A stretch of DNA of 64,000 bases from Oncomelania hupensis (Eukaryota; Mollusca; Gastropoda; Littorinimorpha; Pomatiopsidae). The stretch lies in the NCBI GenBank assembly GCA_036898135.1, contig CM072513.1, positions 12,126,102 through 12,190,101 on the forward strand. Direction: 5' to 3'. The notes below the pieces were generated by a model, which saw only the letters and a list, made by a program, of their open reading frames with translations, ran no database searches and had not been told where the DNA came from. Positions 43,677 through 56,311 of this stretch are shown here, piece after piece; the stretch's first letter is position 1; each line of letters begins with the position of its first letter. Position numbers and translations under genes: made by a program.

Positions 43677-44156
43677 CCTGGATCTTTTGCAATCTATCCA
43701 AATGAGTGGTAGGAACATAAGATGCTATTGCAATAGTCCGTGGCGGATCCAGAGGAGATAGGAGTTCCAGACCCCTCCCCTTCACCCTTCTTCACCCTAC
43801 CCCCCTAAAAAATAAGAAAAAAAGAAAGAAATAAAAAAAAGAATGAAAGATAAGTAATAAAATAAAATAAATTTGAAATAAATAAAAGGAAATACAATAA
43901 AAATGTCTTCCGTATTTTGGTGTTACACGACGCGATGTCTACCATAAACATCCAAAGCCTTTGGGTGTTTGCGGTCAAAAGACTATCTTATAACTACGGC
44001 ATAGTTACGTCCCTTGGCGTTGCCTTGTTTTGTTTTTTAATTTAAAGTAGCTACTGGCAGAACGCTGAAAGCAATCCCGAAGCGATGCCCTCTTAAATCT
44101 GCCGTTGCAGCGGGCACTAAGAAACTGACCACTGACAATGGGCGGTAAGAAATAAT
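43677..44156. other. Intergenic, A-rich segment, no gene
   Basis: C-rich then A-rich low complexity at about 43770-43900; the rest unrecognised. Confidence 0.4.
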
Positions 44157-44165
44157 AAAAATAAA

Positions 44166-44252
<87 letters not shown>

Positions 44253-44280
44253 AATAATAATAATGATAATAATAATAATA

Positions 44281-44316
<36 letters not shown>

Positions 44317-44319
44317 GTT

Positions 44320-44370
<51 letters not shown>

Positions 44371-44380
44371 GTTGTTGTTG

Positions 44381-44462
<82 letters not shown>

Positions 44463-44500
44463 CATCATGATCATGATCATCCTTATTATTACTATTATCA
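44157..44500. repeat. (AAT)n to (ATT)n inverted microsatellite palindrome
   Basis: About 115 bp of AAT is followed at 44281 directly by about 180 bp of ATT, with a GTT block (about 44371-44384) and a closing catgatcatgatcat. The two halves are complementary and could fold into a stem of over 100 bp. Confidence 0.9.
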
Positions 44501-44765
44501 TTATTTTTATGCCTTTTCTCTGAAGTAGCCTACCGAAAATTGCAAAACAAAATATGGTGGCTTCAATCACTAAAATTTGGAGGTTCCTTTCAAAATGACA
44601 ACATTGATAATTACGTCGTCTATGGTCTTTGGAAAATGGACTTGGAATCATTCTGATGTTCATTTACTGGATTAAGGTAGGGAGGAGGGGTGGGTGGGTG
44701 AGAAGAGCAGGGCTTGGTTGGCGAAAACATTTCTCTTTTAAGTCTTATTTTAATCACAATCCCGT
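44501..44765. other. Intergenic, no gene recognised
   Basis: Nothing supported. Confidence 0.35.
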
Positions 44766-45895
44766 TCCAGATTGTGATGTGTGGATCAGTAAGTCTTAGT
44801 TCTTTATAACGTCAGCGACTATAACAGATTGTGATGTGTGGATCAGTAAGTCTTAGTTCATTAGAATGTCAGCGACTATAACAGATTGTGATGTGTGGAT
44901 CAGTAAGTCTTAGTTCTTTATAATGTCAGCGACTATAACAGATTGTGATGTGTGGATCAGTAAGTCTTGGTTCTTTAGAATGTCAGCGACTATAACAGAT
45001 TGTGATGTGTGGATCAGTAAGTCTTAGTTCTTTATAATGTCAGCGACTATAACAGATTGTGATGTGTGGATCAGTAAGTCTTAGTTCTTTAGAATGTCAG
45101 CGACTATAACAGATTGTGATGTGTGGATCAGTAAGTCTTAGTTCTTTAGAATGTCAGCGACTATAACAGATTGTGATGTGTGGATCAGTAAGTCTTAGTT
45201 CTTTAGAATGTCAGCGACTATAACAGATTGTGATGTGTGGATCAGTAAGTCTTAGTTCTTTAGAATGTCAGCGACTATAACAGATTGTGACGTGTGGATC
45301 AGTAAGTTTTAGTTCTTTAGAATGTCAGCGACTATAACAGATTGTGATGTGTGGATCAGTAAGTCTTAGTTTTTTATAATGTCAGCGACCATAACAGATT
45401 GTGATGTGTGGATCAGTAAGTCTTAGTTCTTTAGAATGTCAGCGACTATAACAGATTGTGATGTGTGGATCAGTAAGTCTTAGTTCTTTAGAATGTCAGC
45501 GACTATAACAGATTGTGATGTGTGGATCAGTAAGTCTTAGTTCTTTAGAATGTCAGCGACTATCCATTGTGATGTGTGGATCAGTAAGTCTTAGTTCTTT
45601 AGAACGTCAGCGACTATAACAGATTGTGATGTGTGGATCAGTAAGTCTTAGTTCTTTATAATGTCAGCGACTATAACAGATTGTGATGTGTGGATCAGTA
45701 AGTCTTAGTTCTTTATAATGTCAGCGACTATAACAGATTGTGATGTGTGGATCAGTAAGTCTTAGTTCTTTATAATGTCAGCGACTATAACAGATTGTGA
45801 TGTGTGGATCAGTAAATCTTAGTTCTTTATAATGTCAGCGACTATCCATTGTGATGTGTGGATCAATAAGTCTTAGTGTTCTTTAGAATCTCAGC
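44766..45895. repeat. Satellite, 57-bp unit, about 20 copies
   Basis: Unit: agattgtgatgtgtggatca then gtaagtcttagttctttaga then atgtcagcgactataac. Very homogeneous apart from t/g at tataatg/tagaatg and two shortened copies (tatccattgtg) near 45560 and 45841. Confidence 0.93.
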
Positions 45896-48425
45896 GACTA
45901 AGCAACTATAACAAATTGTTCATTGTAGCGTTCAAGTCTTTTTGAAGCCATTCGGCGTGAGATCTTGTGAAGGTAATGAATCAGATGCTGGCAATGTAAA
46001 ATAACTAACAAAGTGAAACATTGTACAGGCAGAAAAGAAGAAGAAGAAAAAGAAGAAGAAGAAAAAGAAGGAGAAGAAGAAAATGCAGAATTAACTAAAA
46101 GATAACAGCAGATGTCTGAAGAAAGACGTTAAAAAGCAGCTGAAACGTTTTAATGAGATTTAAAACAACGGTGATGGAAAACACAAACCTATCATTACCG
46201 TGCAGAGGGAAATGGCTGTGGAACGGCAGCATTTCATTACCAACACAACTTCAACCAAAAACAGTGTGGAAAGTGTGGAACGCAATTTTTCTTTTACTTT
46301 GGTCGTTCTCTTTCTTCCCGTCTTCCATTCACACCCATCCCACTCGCCACTCACATCAGTGGAAAGTTTGAGACATCCACAAGCAAACGATAGAAAGAAA
46401 GAAATGCGGACAGATAGACAACAGAGAGAAAGAGAGAGACAGGGGAGAGAGAGAGGAGAGAGAGGAGGAGGAGGAGGCATACACACACATACCACACAAA
46501 CACACACACCACACAAACACACACACGTATTCGATACCAGTGCGCGCAAATACGAAGCAAAACAGGGACAACACAGAGTCTCATTTTGATGGAACAATAC
46601 TGGATAATGTTGGAGTTTCACCACCGTTTCGTCATTACTGAAAGGGTTCAAACTGGAATATTACAGTTAAAGGTTGCAGGGAGGAATACAAAGTTGCAGT
46701 CAACAAAGGAAGGAGGCTGTCAATCTCAGGAAGCGACCTCCCCCAGCCACAGTGCAGCCATATTGTCACTGCACACAACAGTAGCACGCGCTCTCCAACA
46801 CCACAGAAACACAGCACGTGCTGCCGTCAATCCGCAACCCCTCTGCCGATGATCTCTCTCGTCTGCCAAAATCAAAACGTTTCAACAGCATCAGCACAAA
46901 ACGTGCCATTTTGTGCTCGATTGTCGATTAAGGCGCGCTGACCTACTTCACCTCCAAACCGTAGCAGTGGCAATAGGAATCGCTCCAAAACGAAACAGGA
47001 TCTTTACTATATTCATTACGTAGCAGTCAAGTCATAAAGATGGTACGTCTCTCCTACGTGCAGCAAACAAATGCAACAAAAAACGACCCACCGCTTGAAA
47101 GAGATAGACTCCAAAGTACTGGTACAAAATATCAGTGAGAAGATCGTTAACAACTGAAAGCGTGTGACATTGGCTTGTATGTGCATACTCATTATGTATG
47201 CGCTTCACAAATAATTATAATTCATTCATTCCTTGGAGGTCGCTTCTTCATGTTGACAGCACTTTCCCTCTCTTTTGGTCAACACTTTTTATTCATTACT
47301 GTTGCAAGTATTCGATGTTTTACCTGTGTACTTATTGGCCAAACTGTTTGGCCTTTCCATCGTGTAGACAAGAGCAGAGAGAGGACGCCGACGTGGCCAA
47401 AAGAAAGAACTAGCACAGAAGGGTCAAGGAATGGACCGGAATGTCAATGATAATGAAGGACATGTTGACGAAGGGCGCTGGCACAGACCACTGGTACAAG
47501 TTTCTGCTGCTTCATTCTTCATTTCCCCTTCCGGACAACTTTGTTCTAGACAGACAACTCATGACGCACAATGTTGGACATGTCCACGATTGTTCTAGAC
47601 AGACAGCTCATGACGCACAATGTTGCACATGTCCACGATTGTTCTTTCCATGTCCTTCTCTGGTTTCGGGTCACTAGGCAAGTGAAAAAAATCAATGTGA
47701 ACTTTGAAATACTGCACAACATACTTCGCCTAATGCAAGCTAAACTGCAAGAAGAATGAATGTGCCGGCATTGTATGGAAGCAATTTCAATAATAAGATT
47801 ACCGTTCTTATTTACTTATTATGGAGTATTCATGATTAGCCTAAGGCTCGTTATTTGAAATCGTTCTGTTCATTAGGAAAGGGAGAAATGAATGTTAAAG
47901 TACTTTACAACCTTGCATAAAACACAGGCCACACGACATGCAAGGCAAACCGTGATTGTAATTAACTGCATAACAAGTAGTAGTGAGGATGTCAACTACC
48001 AACGCCAAACAGTTTTCATTAACAAGGTTTATGATGTTCATTAATATTCCAATAGTATGCACAATACAGCAACAACTAATAGATATTTATAGAACTGTTA
48101 AAGCTAGACACTGAAAACTGATCATATCTTTGTAGCGCGCTTAAGTCCTACCAAGCAAAAGAAAGTGCTCAAGATGCAGAAACAGTTCACTCGCAGGTAC
48201 TGTATACACAAAAAATTTACAAAGGACAGAGTTTGGACCCGCGTCAAAGACTGCATACACGCGCAGATGGAAAGAAGTCAATGCAATTCCAATTAATACA
48301 AGATGGCAAGCCATTCAAATGTATTTCAAGACATTCACACAATAGCGGAAAAATTTGCATTTTCAAAAGTGTTCATTATGTTGGCAGTGCTGTGATTAGG
48401 CTTTTTCCTAACCAAACAAAAAGAA
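45896..48425. other. Longest stretch without arrays, no gene recognised
   Basis: A GAA-rich tract at about 46031-46085, a GA/AC-rich tract at about 46400-46530 and a 48-bp twofold duplication at about 47547-47642 (sharing gacgcacaatgttg and catgtccacgattgttct). Open frames (47175-47450, 48233-48436) have no recognisable domain or splice signals. It may contain introns or regulatory DNA; nothing can be supported. Confidence 0.35.
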
Positions 48426-49378
48426 ACATGGAATGATAGACCGCTACATGGAATGATAGACCACTACATGGAATGATAGACCACTACATGGTATGATAGA
48501 CCACTACATGGAATGATAGACCGCTACATGGAATGATAGACCACTACATGGAATGATAGACCACTACATGGAATGATAGACCACTACATGGAATGATAGA
48601 CCACTACATGGTATGATAGACCACTACATGGAATGATAGACCGCTACATGGAATGATAGACCACTACATGGAATGATAGACCACTACATGGAATGATAGA
48701 CCGCTACATGGAATGATAGACCACTACATGGAATGATAGACCGCTACATGGAATGATAGACCACTACATGGAATGATAGACCGCTACATGGAATGATAGA
48801 CCACTACATTGAATGATAGACCACTACATGGAATGATAGACCACTACATGGAATGATAGGTCACTACATGGAATGATAGGTCACTACATGGAATGATAGA
48901 CCGCTACATGGAATGATAGGTCACTACATGGAATGATAGGTCACTACATGGAATGATAGACCGCTACATGGAATGATAGACCGCTACATGGAATGATAGG
49001 TCACTACATGGAATGATAGGTCACTACATGGAATGATAGGTCACTACATGGAATGATAGACCGCTACATGGAATGATAGACCGCTACATGGTATGATAGG
49101 TCACTACATGGAATGATAGACCACTACATGGAATGATAGACCACTACCTGGAATGATAGACCGCTACATGGAATGATAGACCGCTACATGGAATGATAGG
49201 TCACTACATGGAATGATAGGTCACTACATGGAATGATAGGTCACTACATGGAATGATAGACCGCTACATGGAATGATAGGTCACTACATGGAATGATAGG
49301 TCACTACATGGAATGATAGGTCACTACATGGAATGATAGGTCACTACATGGAATGACAGGTCACTACATGGAATGATT
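48426..49378. repeat. Satellite, 20-bp unit, about 48 copies
   Basis: Unit ccactacatggaatgataga with a ccgctac variant throughout and a ggtcactac variant only from about 48858 rightward, giving a left domain of two types and a right domain of three. Confidence 0.93.
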
Positions 49379-49594
49379 GGCCATCATCTGAACTATCTGC
49401 AAACCAAAAAAAAAATAAAAAAGGGATCAGCCAATGTTTAAATACAGCGCTAAACGTGATTTAAAAAATGGTGCAAGCACAATGACCTTGACCTTTGATA
49501 AAGTACAAATACCCTTGAACTACCAAGCTTAGCAGTAGTAGTTAAAGTTTCCGCTCAGTAAACAGGATACATTTCGGTTCTATTATTCTTGAGA
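49379..49594. other. Spacer between satellite and LINE
   Basis: No feature recognised. Confidence 0.3.
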
Positions 49595-51105
49595 TAATGC
49601 ACTGAAGAAAGGGAAGTCAGCGGGAGTGGACAACATACCCGCTGAATTGCTTCAAGCAAGAGGACAATCGAGGATTGACGCCCTCACCATTATCTGTAAC
49701 AAGATCTGGCAGAGTGGGGAGTGGACTTCACTATGAACCCAGTCGCTAGACATCACTCTTCCCAAAAAGGGTAAACTTTAGAAGTGTGAAAATTACCGCA
49801 CCATCAGCCTCACCAGCTATTCCAGCAAAGTCCTCCTGAAAATAATACGCAACAGGTTGAAACCCTAAGCTGAACAAATCATAGCCGAAGAACAAGGAGG
49901 ATTTAAGGCAGGGCGAAGTACCACTGAACAGATTTTCAACCTCAGAATAATCTGCGAAAACTACCTACAGCACCAACAACGTCTATATTATGTGTTTGTA
50001 GACTTCAAGAAAGCGTTTAATCGAGTCTGGCATGCAGCTCTGTGGGCAACCATGAGAGTGTACAACATCAGCCCTAAAATTATTGAAGTCTTCAAAAGCC
50101 TGTTGAAAAGGCCACCAGTGCAGTCCTCCACAACAACGCCATCGGGAACTGGTTCAGAACAACAATCGGTGTGCGTCAAGGATTCCTACTCTCTCCAACT
50201 CTCTTCAACATCTTCCTAGAGCGCATCCTGTCAGATGCCCTTGCAGATCACTAAGGCACAGTCAGCATAGGGGAGAGAGCAATCTACCACCTCCATTTTG
50301 CGGATGACATTGATGGATTGGCTGGAGAGGAACAAGAACTTGGGCAGCTGATACAAAGGCTTGACACCACCTCCACAGCCGATGGAATGGAAATAAGTGC
50401 AGATAAGACCAAAATGATAACCCACAACACCAATGGCATCAAATGGACATCAAAGTCCAAGACCAATCCCTCAACACAGTGCAAAGCTTCAAATATTTAG
50501 GACCCATTTTATCAGACAATGGGTCCCGACAGGAAGTCCTCTCCAGGATCGCACAAACAACTGCGGTCCTGATAAGATTGAAGCCCATTTGGAAAGTCAC
50601 GACCATCAGTCTACATTCCAAGGTAAGACTGCTGAGCTCCCTTGTCATCTCCATCTTCCTATACGCTTTCGAAACTTAGACCCTCACAGCAGATCTACAA
50701 CGAAAAAAAAAAACAAAGCATGGAGATGATGTGCTACAGAAGACTTCTGGGCATTTCCTTTACCCAGCACATCACCAACGAGGGAGTCCGACAGATCATC
50801 ACACACGCCATTGGACAACGCGATGACATGCTCACAGTGGTGAAAAAACGGAAACTGATGGTATGGCAACGCCAACAGAGCATCAGGTCTTGCAAAGACT
50901 ATTCTGCAAGGCACGGTGCAAGGAGGCAGAAGAAGAGTGAGACAGAAAAAGAGGTGGGAGGACAACATTCGAGAATTGACTGGCTTGACACCGAGGGAAG
51001 CCAGTAGGGTTGCTGAGGACAGAGAAAGATTGAGGACGCTAGTTAAACGATCATCTGTAGTGCCCCAACCACCTTTGAGTTACGGGATAGGATAGGATAG
51101 GATTG
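49595..51105 (+). mobile_element. RTE-like LINE, 1.5-kb copy from EN-RT linker to tail
   Basis: Starts KKGKSAGVDNIPAELLQARG, then the finger region (KCENYRTISLTSYSSKVLLK, RNRLKP, EEQGGFKAGRSTTEQIFNLR), the palm (YYVFVDFKKAFNRVWHAALW at about 49986-50043; LHFADDIDGLAGEEQELGQL at about 50290-50350), the thumb and the C-terminus, ending in four GGATA units at about 51105. In the first motif AFD is changed to AFN, and several stops and indels disrupt the frame. It covers more of the RT than most copies but cannot encode an active enzyme. Endonuclease absent. Confidence 0.9.
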
Positions 51106-51598
51106 ATGGACAATCTGATGCTATTGAAGGATGACCCATGATCTAGCTACCTATATACTAAACCTCAAGCAAATCTCTTCGGTCTTTTTTGTGATATTGT
51201 TTAAAACGTGTTTAGCAACAGAATGACTCCAGTGACCTTGACCTTTGCGTTAGAGCAAAAATGGCGGCACGGTAGGTAGGCCACTAACCTAAGTAATGTT
51301 CCAATGAATTTGGGGTAAAAATCCGTTTAGCGGTTCTTAATATGTCTTCTAACGCTAGGAGGGACCGACCTACCGACAGTGGTCTCGATCTGATCCCCCG
51401 CTTCCTCTCCCCCCCCCCTCCCCCCACCGTCCCCCGCTTCTAATTCAAAGTATTTCCAGGTACGTCTGGAATACAAAATATTTACGCAGTCACACAAATA
51501 CAGCAGGATACACAACAATGATGGCATGCCAAGGACACAGTAACTCCGTGACCTTGCAAGATAGAACATAACTTACACTGGTACACAAATAATACAAT

Positions 51599-51602
<4 letters not shown>
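51106..51602. other. Intergenic, C-rich segment, no gene
   Basis: A C-rich run at about 51395-51437. The rest is unrecognised. Confidence 0.35.
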
Positions 51603-51667
<65 letters not shown>

Positions 51668-51692
51668 ATGATGATGAGGAGGAGGAGGAGGA
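51603..51692. repeat. (GA)n followed by GATGAGGAG tract
   Basis: Pure GA tract to 51662 then GAT/GAG triplets. Confidence 0.92.
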
Positions 51693-51830
51693 AATAACAG
51701 GAAAGTAACTTATTCGCCTATGCCAAATGCAATCACAGGATCGATTTGTTTAGAGAGTCGCATTTACTCATTTTGTAAATGCCATGCGTGGGACTAATGC
51801 CAAATGTGACACTGACATAAAGAGGAAAAT

Positions 51831-51831
51831 A

Positions 51832-51917
<86 letters not shown>
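51831..51917. repeat. (ATG)n microsatellite
   Basis: Pure GAT trinucleotide tract of about 85 bp. Confidence 0.92.
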
Positions 51918-52024
51918 ACACTTATGGAGAATTAGAGACAGTACTGATCTGTGTCGCCCGTTTTATATAAACCCACTATGTAAATATCACACTCATGACT
52001 TTTGATGTTAACGTTTAGCGATAA

Positions 52025-52858
52025 TGAAATACAGTGATACAGAAACAGGGAGCGTGTTAAGACAATGGCACACAGTGATACAGAAACAAGAATCGTGTTA
52101 AGACAATGGTACACAGTGATACAGAAACAAGAATCGTGTTAAGACAATGGCACACAGTGATACAGAAACAAGAATCGTGTTAAGACAATGGCACATAGAT
52201 AGCGTGCTAAGACAATGGTACACAGTGATACAGAAACAAGAATCGTGTTAAGACAATGGCACACAGTGATACAGAAACAAGAATCGTGTTAAGACAATGG
52301 TACACAGTGATACAGAAACAAGAATCGTGTTAAGACAATGGTACACAGTGATACAGAAACAAGAATCGTGTTAAGACAATGGCACATAGATAGCGTGCTA
52401 AGACAATGACACACAGTGATACAGAAACAAGCATCGTGTTAAGACAATGACACACAGTGATACAGAAACAACATCGTGTTAAGACAATGACAAACAGTGA
52501 TACAGAAACAACATCGTGTTAAGACAATGACACACAGTGATACAGAAACAACATCGTGTTAAGAAACTGACAAACAGTGATACAGAAACAGGCAGCGTGC
52601 TAAGACAATGGCAAAGAAATAGGCATCGTGTTAAGACAATGGCAAAGAAATAGGCATCGTGCTAAGACAATGGCAAAGACATAGGCATCGTGTTAAGACA
52701 ATGGCACACACCGATATAGAAACAGACATCGTGGTAAGATATTGCACACAGTGATACAGAAACAGAAAGCGTGTTCAGATAATGGCACACAGTGATACAG
52801 AAACAGAAAGCGTGTTCAGACAATGGCACACAGTGATACAGAAACAGGCAGCGTGTTA
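52025..52858. repeat. Minisatellite, 41-bp unit, about 20 copies
   Basis: Unit: acacagtgatacagaaacaa then gaatcgtgttaagacaatgg then c. Shortened units (acatagatagcgtgctaaga) occur near 52193 and 52383 at a matching position, indicating block duplication of about 190 bp. Confidence 0.9.
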
Positions 52859-53304
52859 AGCTAGTCGCTGGTCTGCCTGACAAGCTTCTAGGCAGTCTTT
52901 GTTCGTTGCCTCTCAGACGCACTGAGCCCAACGTCCACCCATACCACGCTGCCCCTTATGGCGCCGTGTCCAGGCAAAAGCCGGGGTGGTCAGTCCAGTT
53001 GACGGAGATCAGCACAGGTGAAGCCCAATCCCAGCAGACCATGTGACAATAACTTGGGATACTAACGGCCAGCGCCACAAACACTACTTTTGACAACCGC
53101 CATTGTCACTATGTGCACGGTGGTTCACTCGCCCGGTATACACATTCTCGATGTTTCTCAAGGAAGTCGGCTTTTGGTAATGCCTATTTATACGATGGAT
53201 CACTTCCTCCCTTTGACCTAAGCGGCACGTTAAAGCCCTCGGTCATTGTGTGGAAAGTGCGGGTGACAGGCTGACCAATGGATTCGCCTTCCATGTATCA
53301 TCCA
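52859..53304. other. Intergenic, no gene recognised
   Basis: Unique-looking sequence. Confidence 0.35.
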
Positions 53305-53400
53305 CGTAGGCCGCAGTGGCTCAGTCGATTGGGCGTTTGACAATGCGCCTGTTGATGCAAGTTACGTCAACAAAGGATCGAGGCACGTACTTGGTGACAA
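53305..53400 (+). mobile_element. tRNA-like SINE head
   Basis: A box in gcagtggctcagtcgattgg and B box in ggatcgaggcac, spaced about 55 bp, as in a tRNA-derived polymerase III promoter with an enlarged variable region. A cloverleaf is not well formed. The 3' end of the element is unclear. Confidence 0.5.
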
Positions 53401-53551
53401 TCGTCAGGTGGCACACACTTATGACTATCTCCCATAACTATGAGACAAGACGCGCACACATCTTTCCAGCACAGTCTCGCCTGTCAGTACAGCTTTGTAT
53501 AAACAGCACTATTTTTATCTTCAAATCTTGCAATCGTGATATGGTTGTTGT

Positions 53552-53884
53552 TGTCTAATAGCACTTTCGGTCGGCGGCTGGGAAGTAGAGAAAAAGAATA
53601 ATAAGCGGTCTTTATTAAAATAAAAGAAAAAGAAATGTACAGCTTAGTGAGGCAAAACAAATGTTTTTTGATGTTGTCGCCTGCTAACCCTATCTGTCTC
53701 TTGCTGGGCAGAGGAGAAAAAAGTAATGAGAGGCCATTGATTCCAGAGTCCCTGTTGTGAAACCGATTGAAAAGTTTGAAAAACTTCGCTCCTTTCCGCC
53801 ACCCCAACCGCGAGACAAAATGCATCATGCCTGTCCATTGGTTATAGCATAAAACAACAACATCCACATGCCTATGCTTTGACA
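53552..53884 (-). mobile_element. Candidate solo LTR, 333 bp
   Basis: Ends TGTCTAATAG and CTTTGACA, i.e. TGTC...GACA inverted termini. On minus an AATAAAGACCGC signal lies near the 3' end (about 53606-53612 on plus), as in LTR retrotransposon R regions. No internal domain adjoins either side, and flanking bases (gttgt and atgta) are not a clear duplication, so the call is tentative. Confidence 0.35.
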
Positions 53885-54059
53885 ATGTACAAACGCTCTA
53901 AGCACCAAAATGACCCAACCCTAAAGCTGCGTGTATATTAGCAGGGTTTTCGTAGGTCGCCACACGAACAATCACCCATATCGACAGAAATCCACCTTTC
54001 TACAACATGTAGACAAGTTTGAAGTGGACAGCATGGTTAGAATAGATGTCTATAACTGA

Positions 54060-54941
54060 TAAACTTAATAACGTTTTACAAATTTCTTAGGCTTACTAAT
54101 TTCGGACTACGTGAGTTAGTGCACGAAAGGTTGTCATCCAAATATAAATACTATATCAACCCAAGGAAAGATCACAAAGTATACAAAGTATTTAAAAAAT
54201 ATTAATTGTATATGTAAAGGGATCGTCTCTTTAAATTATTTACTGTTTGAATGTACTGTTTTAACACCATTATACAAACAACAGGGAATTATATTATCAG
54301 CACAAGATGACACTAAAACCATTTTATATGGTACAGAAATATGTGACATTGCTGATGTCATTATGAAAACAGACTTATATAAGATATTATAATTTTGAAG
54401 AACGTTGATATGTTATTGTTAATTTTGATTAAACTAAATTAAATTATTACTTATATTGTTATTATTATCATTATTTTTATTTTATTTTATAATTTTATTT
54501 ATTCTTTTAATTTACCTAATTCTTTTTTTTTCTTTTTTGGTAAAAAAAGGTAGTCCCATAGCCTTGTGGCCGTAGGGGAGCGTGATGTTGGAGATCACAC
54601 TTATCTTGGGCCAGCGTAATGAGGGTGATGCCCAACTCTCTCCCTCGCTGCTTTACCTTCCCCACCCTCAAGAGAGTAGGTACTCAATCACAGTTGAGTC
54701 AACTGGGGGCGTTGTTATTTGTCGCTTCACGCCTTAGCGGTCACCCATCCAAGTGCTAACCGCACCGGACGGTGCTTCACTTTCGACACAGTAGCGAGTG
54801 CTCCAACCACTGCACTATCCGACACCCCTTTTCTTTTTTAAATTATTTTATTTTATTTTCATACTTTTTTGTTGTCTAAAATCCCATTGTTGTGAACAGA
54901 AGTGAAATTAAAATATATTGAATTGAATTGAATTGAATTGG
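54060..54941 (+). mobile_element. RNase H-type LINE 3' remnant, interrupted by a SINE, (TTGAA)n tail
   Basis: Encodes a degraded C-terminus: RLTNFGLRELVHERLSSKYK, a frameshift, then INCICKGIVSLNYLLFEC in which the zinc-knuckle histidine is replaced by tyrosine, and a stop at about 54390. The A/T-rich 3' UTR is split by the SINE at 54538-54828 and resumes to attgaattgaattgaattg at about 54920-54941. Confidence 0.75.
54538..54828 (-). mobile_element. SINE with 5S rRNA-like head, 11-bp TSD
   Basis: On minus the 291-bp body begins ggggtgtcggatagtgcagt. Within its first 100 bases, agcaccgtccggtgcggtta then gcacttggatgggtgaccgc closely resembles the internal promoter region of 5S rRNA (5S carries GGTTAGTACTTGGATGGG followed by GACCGCC). 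A tRNA-like A box (tagtgcagtggttgg) precedes it. The minus-strand 3' end is cacaaggctatgggactacc then T-rich. Both sides carry ttttctttttt (54527-54537 and 54829-54839), a target-site duplication or shared T-rich host sequence. Confidence 0.65.
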
Positions 54942-55084
54942 AAAGATCACATCGTTGGCCAATGATCATACGACGATGCTTCCCCGACTGCAGTAATGAG
55001 ATTACAAATGTCCTGGGCAAGCAGGGCGTGTAATGACATCAGAGATGTATGTTTTACTACTTTTAGTTTATAGTTCATTCCTTT

Positions 55085-56262
55085 AACGTCCGCACCAATG
55101 GTGATTTTACCATGTCTTAGTCGTCCTTTAAAGTCTGCACCAATGGTGATTTTACTATGTCTTAGTCGTCCTTTAAAGTCTGCACCAATGGTGATTTTAC
55201 TATGTCTTAGTCGTCCTTTAAAGTCTGCACCAATGGTGATTTTACTATGTCTTAGTCGTCCTTTAAAGTCTGCACCAATGGTGATTTTACTATGGTCTTA
55301 GTCGTCCTTTATAGTCTGCAGCAATGGTGATTTTACTATGTCTTAGTCGTCCTTTAAAGTCTGCACCAATGGTGATTTTACTATGTCTTAGTCGTCCTTT
55401 AAAGTCTGCACCAATGGTGATTTTACTATGTCTTAGTCGTCCTTTAAAGTCTGCACCAATGGTGATTTTACTATGTCTTAGTCGTCCTTTAAAGTCTGCA
55501 CCAATGGTGATTTTACTATGTCTTAGTCGTCCTTTAAAGTCTGCACCAATGGTGATTTTACTATGTCTTAGTCGTCCTTTAAAGTCTGCACCAATGGTGA
55601 TTTTACTATGTCTTAGTCGTCCTTTAAAGTCTGCAACCAATGGTGATTTTACTATGTCTTAGTCGTCCTTTAAAGTCTGCACCAATGGTGATTTTACTAC
55701 GTCTTAGTCGTCCTTTAAAGTCTGCACCAATGGTGATTTTACTATGTCTTAGTCGTCCTTTAAAGTCTGCACCAATGGTGATTTTACTATGTCTTAGTCG
55801 TCCTTTAATGTCTGCAGCAATGGTGATTTTACTATGTCTTAGTCGTCTTTAAATGTCTGCAGCAATGGTGATTTTACTAGGTCTTATAGTCGTCCTTTAA
55901 TGTCTGCACCAAAGGTGATTTTACTATGTCTTAGTCGTCCGTTAAAGTCTGCACCAATGGTGATTTTACTATGTCTTAGTCGTCCTTTAAAGTCTGCACC
56001 AATGGTGATTTTACTACGTCTTAGTCGTCCTTTAACGTCTGCACCAATGGTGATTTTACTATGTCTTAGTCGTCCTTTAAAGTCTGCACCAATGGTGATT
56101 TTACTATGTCTTAGTCGTCCTTTAACGTCTGCACCAATGGTGATTTTACTATGTCTTAGTCGTCCTTTAATGTCTGCAGCAATGGTGATTTTACTATGTC
56201 TTAGTCGTCCGTTAATGTCTGCACCAAAGGTGATTTTACTACGTCTTAGTCGTAATAGCCAC
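55085..56262. repeat. Satellite, 45-bp unit, about 26 copies
   Basis: Unit: tcctttaaagtctgcaccaa then tggtgattttactatgtctt then agtcg. Highly uniform in the left half; variants (aacgtc, aatgtctgcagc, cgttaa) accumulate to the right. Both strands are open over long stretches because the period is a multiple of three. Confidence 0.93.
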
Positions 56263-56311
56263 CACAGGAACCGCAATTTAAAAACCTGACGCTTACGCTG
56301 TCTCTTTACGT

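Noticed and set aside
44037..44663. 208-residue poly-isoleucine ORF
   Set aside because: It is the translation of the AAT/ATT microsatellite.
46160..46651. 163-residue minus-strand ORF
   Set aside because: It runs through GA/AC-rich low complexity in several overlapping frames, with no domain or splice support.
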